Shown: in pieces, positions 1 to 6,092 of the stretch
How positions within the stretch are numbered: position 1 is the stretch's first letter
Layout: every line of letters starts with the position of its first letter
Assembly: GCF_017993425.1 (NCBI RefSeq)
Contig: NZ_JAGOMQ010000040.1
Coordinates: forward strand, 1 to 33,797
From: Amaricoccus sp.
GTDB taxonomy: Bacteria > Pseudomonadota > Alphaproteobacteria > Rhodobacterales > Rhodobacteraceae
Length of the DNA stretch: 33,797 nucleotides
Direction of reading: 5' to 3'
Made by a program: the position numbers and the translations under genes
The notes under the pieces: model-generated
What the model was told of the DNA's origin: nothing
Seen by the model: only the letters and a program-made list of their open reading frames with translations
Database searches by the model: none

Positions 1-116
1 CTCACGGCCACTTCGCCCAATCCTGGTTCCGTATCGGCTTCGACCGCATCCGAAACCTTCTCAGCTCCGATCACAGCCACGCCCTCCACGCATGGCGCAG
101 GCTTGGAAAGCCAGCA

Positions 117-124
117 CAATTTAA
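117..124. repeat. Target-site duplication, left copy (IS1595 element)
   Basis: CAATTTAA, identical to 2137-2144. It lies directly outside the left terminal inverted repeat and within the last codons of the IS4-like transposase. Confidence 0.9.
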
Positions 125-159
125 GGGTTCTATATACCTAGCTAGCCAGAAGAGGTTCC

Positions 160-181
160 GGCCCACCCTGCAGGGTGGGCC
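160..181 (-). terminator. Perfect palindrome after the passenger gene, likely terminator
   Basis: A 22-bp perfect palindrome (GGCCCACCCT and its complement) lies 6 bp beyond the passenger-gene stop and just inside the left IS end. It would fold into a strong hairpin on either strand. There is no real U-tract, so it could serve as a terminator or as a shield against transcription entering from outside. Confidence 0.5.
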
Positions 182-186
182 TTTGG

Positions 187-1134
187 TCACTCCGGCTTGG
201 GCGGCTTGAGGAACATCGTGAACTGCACCGGCTTCTTGCCGTAGTGCTGGGCCACGCGCTGGCGCAGTTCGTGAATGTCGTCGCAGGTCTTCGCCATCCC
301 GATGACCTCGTAGCACCGCGAGACGAGCTGCCGGACGCCATAGTTGTCGGTCAACTGCTGGTGCCAGCGGACGCCCGGCGGCGGCTTGTTTTCCTTCAGA
401 TACTTCGCTACGTCCTCGTCCAAGGTGTCGTAGATCAGTTCGGTGACGAGCTTGCCCCACCACTTCGGGCGCGTCTGCAGCGGCGTCCTCCACCCGGTGA
501 GGCGCCCGAACTCCTCCCACAACTCATCTGGAAACGTCTTTTCCCAGGCCCTGAGTTCTTCCGAGATGAAGGCCCTTAGCTTCACCTGCAGGGCATCTTC
601 TGCCCGCTCATATTGGTATCCGGTCGCCTCATCGACCAGGGCATCAAGGCCGGTCCGAGCAAGTCCTGCCGTCAGCATCGCGCAGCGGATCGCGATTTCC
701 CTCTGTCGCTCACTGAGATTGGCCCCCTCATAGAGGGCTTGCACGTATCCCCGGCAGATCAGTTCAAAGTGCTCAGTGGTGATGCCGATGGCGGCCCACT
801 GTGTTCCGGGGATGGTAAACCGGATGGTTTCCTGCAGCACTTTATCTTTGTCAATGAAGGGGTTAAGGGCCTTTTGCCCTATGTAGTCCTGCAGGCTGCC
901 GCGCTCGATGTTCGCGATGGCCTTGGTCGTGGAGCCAGACGACAGAACGCGCGTCTCATTATTGAGAACGTAGCAGTCCAGTTCGTTGCCGCCCAAGTCG
1001 ATCTTGCCACGCCATTTGGCGAAGGGCAGGGCGTCGAGTTCCGCTTGGGTAAGGTCTTTAATGCCGACCACTTTATCTACAACTTCCTCGAAGCTAGCCT
1101 CGATCGGCTCGATTTCGTCGCTTTCTCTAGGCAT
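187..1134 (-). CDS. P63C-domain protein, IS1595 passenger gene
   Basis: A 315-aa protein of unknown function. The N-terminal half (about residues 45-60) has DLGGNELDCYVLNNETRVLS, and the middle has DALVDEATGYQYERAEDALQ followed by an ISEELRAWEKTFPDELWEEF stretch. I recognise this pattern from proteins annotated with the P63C domain, which occurs in phage-related and mobile contexts and has no established biochemical role. The ATG overlaps the transposase stop by 8 bp and is preceded by AGGAGG inside the transposase 3' end, so the two genes are probably translationally coupled. Both lie between the terminal repeats, so this gene moves with the element. No membrane segment or signal peptide is seen. 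A role in transposition, regulation or defence would be speculation. Confidence 0.8.
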   Translation of the reverse strand: MPRESDEIEPIEASFEEVVDKVVGIKDLTQAELDALPFAKWRGKIDLGGNELDCYVLNNETRVLSSGSTTKAIANIERGSLQDYIGQKALNPFIDKDKVLQETIRFTIPGTQWAAIGITTEHFELICRGYVQALYEGANLSERQREIAIRCAMLTAGLARTGLDALVDEATGYQYERAEDALQVKLRAFISEELRAWEKTFPDELWEEFGRLTGWRTPLQTRPKWWGKLVTELIYDTLDEDVAKYLKENKPPPGVRWHQQLTDNYGVRQLVSRCYEVIGMAKTCDDIHELRQRVAQHYGKKPVQFTMFLKPPKPE

Positions 1135-2053
1135 TGATGAGCCTCCTATAGGTGAGCCGCTCGTTCGCCATGCGAGCGATGGTCATGCCGATGAAGTCCA
1201 GAGTTCCGAACTTGGCGGTGTTGTGCCGGAAGGAGAACTCCTTCACGTAGCGATGCAGGTGCTTGGCGCTCATGTAGTGATAGATGCCGTAGTGCCCCCG
1301 CTTCAGGAGCGCCCAGAAGCTCTCGATCCCGTTGGTGTGGGCCATGTCGCGGACATACTCGCCAACGGAATGATTGATGCGGATATGGCCGAAACCCCCG
1401 GTCTCTAGGCCGATGTATCCGCCGTGGTGATCCGTCACGATAGTCGCTCCGGTCATCGCGTGCTGCCGGACGAAAGCCTGCAGCGTGGAAGCCTTCGTGT
1501 CCGGGACAGGGACGGCGCGAACTTGGCCGCTCTCGTCTCGGATGCCCACCACAGCCGTCTTGCCAACGGCTCCGCGCCCGGCGTGGAGTTTCTTGTCGGC
1601 GTGCTTGTTCTTTTCCTTGCCGCCAACGTAGGTCTCATCGACCTGCATCTGCCCGCCCATATGGTCGTCGCGGTCTTTCAGCCACGTCTCGCGGATACGC
1701 TGGGCGAGGAACCACGCGCTCTTCTGAGTGATGCCCAACTCGCGAGCCATCTGAGTGCTGGGGATGCCCTTCCGAGCGCTGGTGAGCATGTAGATCGCCA
1801 GCAGCCACTTCTGCAGTGGAAGGCGGCTTTCAGCTAGGACCGAGCCCGTGCGAACGCTGAAGTGCTTCCGACAGTCCCTGCAGCGGTATGGCATCGGCAG
1901 GTGGTCTTTTGTCTCGACCACGTTGGTCGAGGCGCAATGCCCGCAGACCGGCGTGTCACCCCATCGCCGCGCCTCGAAAAACTTCCGAGCCGCCTCTTCA
2001 TCGGGGAACCGCTTGAAGAACTCGAAGGTGGAGAGGGTCTGCGGCTTGTCCAT
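1127..2053 (-). CDS. IS1595-family transposase
   Basis: A 308-aa transposase. The N-terminus has a zinc ribbon (CGHC near residue 35 and CRDC about 22 residues later), as in IS1595 transposases. A helix-turn-helix-like segment (ELGITQKSAWFLAQRIRETW) follows. The catalytic part shows VDETYVGGK (first Asp), IVTDHHGGY (second Asp) and HTNGIESFWALLKRG (the Asn/Glu motif of the ISXO2-like DDE domain). The chosen ATG at 2053 has AAGGGAG at good spacing. An upstream in-frame extension to 2104 runs towards the terminal repeat and is less likely. The gene overlaps the passenger gene by 8 bp. All catalytic motifs are present, so it appears functional. Confidence 0.93.
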   Translation of the reverse strand: MDKPQTLSTFEFFKRFPDEEAARKFFEARRWGDTPVCGHCASTNVVETKDHLPMPYRCRDCRKHFSVRTGSVLAESRLPLQKWLLAIYMLTSARKGIPSTQMARELGITQKSAWFLAQRIRETWLKDRDDHMGGQMQVDETYVGGKEKNKHADKKLHAGRGAVGKTAVVGIRDESGQVRAVPVPDTKASTLQAFVRQHAMTGATIVTDHHGGYIGLETGGFGHIRINHSVGEYVRDMAHTNGIESFWALLKRGHYGIYHYMSAKHLHRYVKEFSFRHNTAKFGTLDFIGMTIARMANERLTYRRLINA

Positions 2054-2136
2054 CGGGAAACTCCCTTCCCGAACATAACTAGCCGAAGTTCCTGCAGGTC
2101 GCAAGAGAAATCGGGCTAGCTAGGTATATAGACCCC

Positions 2137-2144
2137 CAATTTAA
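2137..2144. repeat. Target-site duplication, right copy (IS1595 element)
   Basis: CAATTTAA, identical to 117-124. It lies directly outside the right terminal inverted repeat. Confidence 0.9.
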
Positions 2145-2148
2145 GGGA

Positions 2149-2161
2149 GTCGTGTAGTGTG
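2149..2161 (+). repeat. Right terminal inverted repeat of the IS4-like element
   Basis: GTCGTGTAGTGTG follows the interrupted transposase tail, and its internal TAG is the reconstructed transposase stop. It differs by one base from GTCGTGCAGTGTG, the terminal repeat of the short element copies at 2482-2494 and 15126-15138. It also pairs with the facing repeat at 2170-2182, so 2149-2182 forms a 15-bp-arm hairpin with a TCCG loop. Confidence 0.6.
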
Positions 2162-2169
2162 GGTCCGCC

Positions 2170-2494
2170 CACACTACACGACAGGAGCCGGTGGCCGCCC
2201 GAGGCTGCGGCGCTCGCCCCGACCGAAGCGGGCTCTGCCCGCGAGGCTGCGGCGCGACAAGCGAAAGCACGGCTTTCGCCGCGCCGACGGCCGGAGCGCA
2301 TTGGCGCGGAGGCCGTGGGGGGTCCAGATTTCCACGCACCGCGCCATCCGTCCGTGATCGCCCCGGCGAGCGCGGAATCGCGCTCGCCCCCCGCAGGGGC
2401 GATCGCGGACGGATTTGCCACGGGTCAAATCCGTCTGGCGTCGGCGTCGCGGCCAGCCTCGGGCCGGGCTTCCTCTCCACTGTCGTGCAGTGTG
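2170..2494 (-). mobile_element. MITE-like hairpin element, copy A
   Basis: A 325-bp non-coding element with 13-bp terminal repeats, CACACTACACGAC at 2170-2182 and GTCGTGCAGTGTG at 2482-2494 (one mismatch). Its interior is the reverse complement of copy C (14828-15138). Shared landmarks include the GACGGATTTGACCCGTGG block (here on the minus strand), the GGCGAGCGCG/CGCGCTCGCC hairpin, the GCGAAAGC/GCTTTCGC hairpin and the GCGGGC/GCCCGC hairpin. No flanking duplication is visible here (GGGTCCGCC on one side, GAACGAGGG on the other). This may be because the IS4-like element abuts it only 8 bp away. No credible protein is encoded. Confidence 0.8.
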
Positions 2495-2527
2495 GAACGA
2501 GGGCCTCGTTCACACCCCCGCCGACGA

Positions 2528-2561
2528 GAAATCAATGACTTAGCGAATATTCACGCGTGAA
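2528..2561 (-). promoter_or_regulatory. Composite palindromic motif downstream of lhgO (site 1)
   Basis: On the minus strand this reads TTCACGCGTGAA (a perfect 12-bp palindrome), six bases, CTAAGT, CAT, then TGATTTC. It begins 24 bp past the lhgO stop. The arrangement recurs with identical internal spacing at 14761-14794 and 6040-6070. It may be a protein-binding site or a processing/termination signal; its function is unknown. Confidence 0.5.
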
Positions 2562-2584
2562 CACCCGCGCGGGATCGCCCCCGG

Positions 2585-3784
2585 TCACGCCCCCTCCCCG
2601 CCCATCAGCCTCTCCGCGATCATCTCCCCGATCGGCAGCGCCGAGGTCGCCGCCGGCGAGGGGGCGTTGCAGACGTGGAGGCTCCGCGGGGTGTCGAGAA
2701 ACAGGAAATCCTGCGCCAGCGTCCCGTCCGCCAGCACCGCCTGCGCCCGGATCCCCGCCTCCATCGGCAGAAGGTCGCCGAGGCCCAGCTCCGGGCAATA
2801 CCGCCGGCAGGCCGCCAGATACCGCCCCCGGAACAGCGTGTCGCCGAGCTCCGCCAGCCCCGGCCGCAAATTCGCCCCGATGCAGCGCCAGAACCCCGGA
2901 AATCCCGCCATGTCCGCCACGTCCCGCGCCGAGACCGACCCCTTCGCGTAGCCCTCCCGCGCCAGCCCCAGCACCGCGTTCGGCCCGACCGTCACCGACC
3001 CGTCGATCATCGGCGTCAGATGGATCCCGAGAAACGGCAGCGCCGGATCGGGAACCGGATAGATCATCGCCCGCACCACCCCGGAGAGCCGCGGGGCCAG
3101 GCGGAAATACTCCCCCCGGAACGGCACGATCCGGTGCGCCACCGGCAGCCCCGCCATCCGCGCCACCCGGTCCGACTGCAACCCCGCGCAGGCCACCAGC
3201 CGCCGCGCCCGGATCGCGCCCCCGGCCGTCGCCACCTCGACCGCCTCCGCCCCCTCGCGGATCGCCTCCGGGGCCACGCCCAGCCGCAACTCCGCCCCCG
3301 CGGCCCGCAGATCCGCCGCCAGCGCCTCGAGGATCGCCCGGTAGCTCACGATCGCCGCCGCCGGGATCGCCAGCGCGGCGATCCCCGTCACCGCCGGCTC
3401 CCGCTCCCGGACGCCGCCCGCATCCAGCCGCTCCGCCGCGACCCCGTTCGCCGCCGCCCGCCGCTCCAGCTCGTCGAGCCGCGGCAGCTCCTCGGCCCGC
3501 GTCGCGACGATCAGCTTCCCCCGCCGCTCGAACGGGACGCCCTTCTCCGCGCAGAAGGCGACCGTCCGCTCCGAGCCCTCGCGGCACAGCCGCGCCTTCA
3601 GGCTCCCCGGCGCGTAATAGACGCCGGAATGGATCACCCCGCTGTTGCGCCCGGTCTGGTGCCGCCCGAGCGCATCCTCCTTCTCCAGCAGCACGAGGCT
3701 CGCCCCCGGCCGCCGCGCCAGCAGCGCCCGCGCCGCGGCGAGCCCGACGATCCCGCCCCCGATGACGCAGAAGTCGTAGATCAC
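2585..3784 (-). CDS. lhgO: L-2-hydroxyglutarate oxidase/dehydrogenase
   Basis: A 399-aa FAD-dependent oxidoreductase of the DAO family. It oxidises L-2-hydroxyglutarate to 2-oxoglutarate, passing electrons to oxygen or the quinone pool at the membrane. The N-terminal Rossmann motif GGGIVG is at residues 9-14, followed by LLEKE. The segment RHQTGRNSGVIHSGVYYAPG is diagnostic of LhgO/L2HGDH proteins. The C-terminal CNAPSPAATSALPIGEMIAE matches the family's FAD-binding end. Length is normal. The start is GTG at 3784, just downstream of trcR (19-bp gap), so the two genes probably share a transcript. No signal peptide is seen. Confidence 0.92.
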   Translation of the reverse strand: MIYDFCVIGGGIVGLAAARALLARRPGASLVLLEKEDALGRHQTGRNSGVIHSGVYYAPGSLKARLCREGSERTVAFCAEKGVPFERRGKLIVATRAEELPRLDELERRAAANGVAAERLDAGGVREREPAVTGIAALAIPAAAIVSYRAILEALAADLRAAGAELRLGVAPEAIREGAEAVEVATAGGAIRARRLVACAGLQSDRVARMAGLPVAHRIVPFRGEYFRLAPRLSGVVRAMIYPVPDPALPFLGIHLTPMIDGSVTVGPNAVLGLAREGYAKGSVSARDVADMAGFPGFWRCIGANLRPGLAELGDTLFRGRYLAACRRYCPELGLGDLLPMEAGIRAQAVLADGTLAQDFLFLDTPRSLHVCNAPSPAATSALPIGEMIAERLMGGEGA

Positions 3785-3803
3785 CGCCCCGCCGGCGCGC
3801 GGA

Positions 3804-4559
3804 TCAGTCGTCGTCGCTCGCCGGGTCGAGGTTGAAGAGCCGCTCCGCCTCGCTGCGCGCGTCCTCCCGCGAAGGCCGCTCGTCGCGCCGCCCGCCCGGC
3901 GCCGCGCCGCCGATGCGGAAGTTCTCCAGCCCCGACATGCTCGACGGCAGCCGCGGCTCCGGCTCCATGGCGAGCGACTGCTCGGTCGAGACCAGCCGCA
4001 TCCGCTCGTCGTCCGTCATCACCTCGTCGGGCCGCCCGGCCTTCGACACCGCCTTCGCCACCGCGCCGTCGAGCTCCGACTGCTTGCACATCCCGAGCGC
4101 GACCGGATCGACCGGCGCGATGTTGGCGATGTTCCAGTGGGTCCGCTCGCGGATCGACTGGATCGTCGGCTTGGTGGTGCCCACGAGCTTGGCGATCGCC
4201 CCGTCCGACAGCTCGGGATGGAACTTCACCAGCCAGGCGATCGCCGCCGGCCGCTCCTGCCGCTTGGAGAGCGGGGTGTAGCGCGGGCCGCGGCGCTTGG
4301 TCTCGCCCTCGGCGGCGGGGTTCTTCATCAGCTGGAGCCGCGCCTTGGGGCTCGCCTCGGCGCGCTTGATCTCCTCGGCGGTCAGCTGGCGGTTGACGAT
4401 CGGGTCGAAGCCCTTGATGCCCTGCCCGACCTCGCCGTCGGCGATGCCGTTCACCTCGAGCTCGTGCAGCCCGGTGAAGTCGGCGATCTGCTGGAAGGTC
4501 AGCGTCGTGTTCTCCACCAGCCAGATCGCGGTGGCCTTCGGCATCAGCGGAAGCGTCAT
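3804..4559 (-). CDS. trcR: Cell-cycle transcriptional regulator TrcR (DUF1013)
   Basis: A 251-aa protein matching the alphaproteobacterial DUF1013 family, for which the name TrcR is used. The N-terminal signature LMPKATAIWLVENTTLTFQQ is followed by an HTH-like segment (IADFTGLHELEVNGIADGEV). Further on are KRRGPRYTPLSKRQERPAAI and a second HTH-like unit, LSDGAIAKLVGTTKPTIQSI, then RTHWNIANIAP. Such proteins associate with transcription in cell-cycle control in Caulobacter relatives. The C-terminus is variable and acidic (PASDDD). I chose ATG 4559 because family members begin MxxxLMPKA and GGGGA lies 8 nt upstream; ATG 4574 is the alternative. Confidence 0.88.
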   Translation of the reverse strand: MTLPLMPKATAIWLVENTTLTFQQIADFTGLHELEVNGIADGEVGQGIKGFDPIVNRQLTAEEIKRAEASPKARLQLMKNPAAEGETKRRGPRYTPLSKRQERPAAIAWLVKFHPELSDGAIAKLVGTTKPTIQSIRERTHWNIANIAPVDPVALGMCKQSELDGAVAKAVSKAGRPDEVMTDDERMRLVSTEQSLAMEPEPRLPSSMSGLENFRIGGAAPGGRRDERPSREDARSEAERLFNLDPASDDD

Positions 4560-4574
4560 CGGCGTCATCCCCAT

Positions 4575-4703
4575 TCGCGCCCGGATCCACGCCCCGAGCG
4601 GCGGTCATAAACGTGTCCCCCGAGCCGAAAACTCGGGCGCGCCAAGGCGCGAAGGTCGGTTTTCGCGGGGAGAGAGAGCTTCTATATAGGCGGGACGGCG
4701 TGG
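4575..4703. promoter_or_regulatory. Divergent control region, trcR / RNase T2
   Basis: This is the intergenic spacer between the two divergent genes. A TATATA box at 4683-4688 lies 15 bp before the RNase T2 ATG, a plausible -10 with no convincing -35. A small hairpin, CCCGAG/CTCGGG, is at 4619-4637. No specific operator was recognised. Confidence 0.35.
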
Positions 4704-5366
4704 ATGATAAAGAGGCATTCGACCTTGCGCGCAGCGATCACGGCGGCCGCGGCGGCCTGTCTCGCCGCCGTCCTCGCGTCCCCGGGGTCGGCGGCGGATT
4801 TCGATTACTGGCTCCTCGCCCTCTCCTGGTCGCCGAGCTGGTGCGCGGACGCCGAAGGCGACCCGGAGGGCGATTCCGGGGGCGACGCCGGGCAATGCGC
4901 GCCGGAGCGCGACCTCGGCTACGTCCTGCACGGCCTCTGGCCGCAGTTCGAGGACGGCTGGCCCGGGTATTGCGACACCGACGCCCGCCCGCCGTCCCGT
5001 CGCGAGACCGCGGCGATGGCCGACGTGATGGGCTCGGGCGGGCTCGCCTGGCACACGTGGAAGAAGCACGGGACCTGCTCCGGCCTGCCGGCCGCCGACT
5101 ACTTCGCGCTCTCCCGCTTCGCCTTCGGGTTGATCGCTGCCCCCGAGGCCCCGGCGCGGACCACCGCCGCGGCGGTCGAGGCCGGCTTCCTCGCCGCCAA
5201 TCCCGGCCTCGGGGCGAGAAGCGTCGTGGTCACCTGCCGCGACGGCCTGCTCCGCGAGGTGCGCATCTGCCTCGACCGCGACCTCGCGCCGCGCCCCTGC
5301 GGCGCCGACGTGCTCCGCGGCGACTGCCGCCCCGACCGGCCGCTCTCCGCGCCGGCCGCGCCCTGA
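4704..5366 (+). CDS. Secreted ribonuclease T2 family enzyme
   Basis: A 220-aa endoribonuclease that cleaves single-stranded RNA through a 2',3'-cyclic phosphate. An N-terminal signal peptide (basic start, alanine-rich core, cleavage near ASPGSA-ADF at about residue 31) sends it to the periplasm or outside. The CAS I motif HGLWPQ has its catalytic His at residue 76. CAS II reads WHTWKKHGTC (116-125), with His-122 as the second catalytic His. The position that is Glu in classic CAS II motifs is Thr-118 here, a change also remembered from other bacterial members. Several cysteines suggest disulfides. An acidic, glycine-rich insert at about 49-64 looks lineage-specific. Confidence 0.9.
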   Translation: MIKRHSTLRAAITAAAAACLAAVLASPGSAADFDYWLLALSWSPSWCADAEGDPEGDSGGDAGQCAPERDLGYVLHGLWPQFEDGWPGYCDTDARPPSRRETAAMADVMGSGGLAWHTWKKHGTCSGLPAADYFALSRFAFGLIAAPEAPARTTAAAVEAGFLAANPGLGARSVVVTCRDGLLREVRICLDRDLAPRPCGADVLRGDCRPDRPLSAPAAP

Positions 5367-5467
5367 GATGCGACCGCCCGGCCCAACTCCCCGGGACTTC
5401 GCAGCCGACATGCTGCCGGCGATCCGCCGGCCGGCACGGGCGCCGGTCGCGCCGGCGGCGTCCTGAC

Positions 5468-5968
5468 ATGCCGCCGCGCGACCTCGCGCCCGGGGCGGGG
5501 CTGGCGGCGCGGGCGCACCGGCTGGCCGGCGAGGCGCTGCTGCGGGTCCGCGCGGCGCTGAAGAAGCCGACGACGCTCGGGGTGCGCCTTGTCGCCTTCG
5601 ACGCCGCGGGGCGGGTGCTGCTGGTGCGCCACAGCTACCTCCCCGGCTGGCACCTGCCGGGCGGCGCCGTCGATCCCGACGAGAGCGCGCTGGACGCCGT
5701 GCTGCGCGAGGCCCGCGAGGAGGCGGGGCTCGCCGTCGCCGGGCGGCCGCGGCTCCTCGGCCTCTACCGCCATCCGGTCGGCGGCCGGCGCGACCACGTG
5801 GCGGTCTACGTCGCCGACGCCGCCGGCGGCCCCGGGCCGCGGCGGTCGCTCGAGATCCTCGAGGCCGGGTTCTTCGCCCCGGACGCGCTGCCGGAGGCGA
5901 CGACCGCCGCCACCCGGGCGCGCATCGCCGAGGCCCTCGGCGCGGCGGAGCCGGGCAGCGAGTGGTGA
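5468..5968 (+). CDS. NUDIX hydrolase
   Basis: A 166-aa NUDIX-fold protein, likely a nucleoside diphosphate-linked pyrophosphohydrolase. The NUDIX box G-x5-E-x7-REAREEAGL is complete at residues 66-88, with the metal-binding REaREE core. Before it is RVLLVRHSYLPGWHLPGG, a pattern frequent in small NTP/ADP-sugar-type NUDIX enzymes; the substrate cannot be told from sequence. The N-terminal 35 residues are a helical, Arg-rich extension. The gene lies about 100 bp downstream of the RNase T2 gene on the same strand and may be cotranscribed with it. It converges on the aldehyde dehydrogenase gene. Confidence 0.88.
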   Translation: MPPRDLAPGAGLAARAHRLAGEALLRVRAALKKPTTLGVRLVAFDAAGRVLLVRHSYLPGWHLPGGAVDPDESALDAVLREAREEAGLAVAGRPRLLGLYRHPVGGRRDHVAVYVADAAGGPGPRRSLEILEAGFFAPDALPEATTAATRARIAEALGAAEPGSEW

Positions 5969-5986
5969 CCCGCCCGCGCGCGCCAG

Positions 5987-6026
5987 TTTCGTGCAGTTTC
6001 GTGCAGCCTCGTGCATGTTCATGCAC
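5987..6026 (+). repeat. Four-unit array of 10-bp direct repeats
   Basis: Units are TTTCGTGCAG, TTTCGTGCAG, CCTCGTGCAT and GTTCATGCAC, spaced exactly one helical turn apart. The last two contain a GTGCATG/CATGCAC inverted repeat (6011-6026). The core, CTGCACGA on the minus strand, equals part of the MITE terminal repeat. The array lies between the convergent NUDIX and aldehyde dehydrogenase genes. It could be an iteron-like binding array; its function is unknown. Confidence 0.55.
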
Positions 6027-6039
6027 GCGCTCACGTAAT

Positions 6040-6070
6040 ATCAGACACTTAGGTCGTGTTCACGCGTGGG
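6040..6070 (-). promoter_or_regulatory. Composite palindromic motif downstream of aldehyde dehydrogenase (site 2)
   Basis: On the minus strand this reads CCCACGCGTGAA, six bases, CTAAGT, GTC, TGAT. It starts 23 bp past the aldehyde dehydrogenase stop. Spacing matches sites 2528-2561 and 14761-14794, though the palindrome is imperfect at its first bases. No MITE follows here; the 10-bp repeat array does. Confidence 0.45.
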
Positions 6071-6092
6071 CGCCTCGCGGTCCACACCCCTC

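Larger units (their letters stand above)
1..209 (+). pseudogene. 3' end of an IS4-like transposase, interrupted by the IS1595 element
   Basis: Reading frame 3 is open from the left edge and encodes a C-terminal tail containing HFAQSWFRIGFDRIRNLL and then HALHAWRRLGKP. This resembles the C-terminal (K/Q)SWFRxGxDxLR region of IS4-family transposases, an assignment from memory of the family. The original frame reaches the target duplication of the inserted element at 117-124. If the insertion is removed, the frame continues past 2144 as FKGVV and stops at the TAG inside 2149-2161. In the present sequence the frame reads into the IS end and stops at 207-209. The gene body lies outside the window, so only the tail can be judged. 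The last codons are probably dispensable, so the interrupted transposase may still work. Confidence 0.5.
125..2136 (-). mobile_element. IS1595-family insertion sequence with a passenger gene
   Basis: A 2012-bp element is bounded by 23-bp terminal inverted repeats with one mismatch, at 125-147 and 2114-2136. The shared core is CTATATACCTAGCTAGCC. It is flanked by an exact 8-bp duplication, CAATTTAA, at 117-124 and 2137-2144, the target-duplication length typical of the IS1595 family. It carries a transposase with a zinc ribbon and a DDE-type catalytic domain, and behind it a P63C-domain gene on the same strand. Members of this family are known to carry passenger genes. The near-identical ends, exact target duplication and intact reading frames suggest a recent insertion. 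Confidence 0.9.

Noticed and set aside
4-2500. CRISPR array or prophage in the repeat-rich left end
   Set aside because: The repeats are terminal inverted repeats and hairpins, not regularly spaced direct repeats with unique spacers. No phage structural or integrase genes are present.
5368-5466. 32-codon ORF between RNase T2 and the NUDIX gene
   Set aside because: It starts 1 bp after the RNase T2 stop and ends 1 bp before the NUDIX ATG, but the product is Pro/Arg/Ala-rich as expected by chance at this GC content. It has no ribosome-binding site of its own and no recognisable pattern.
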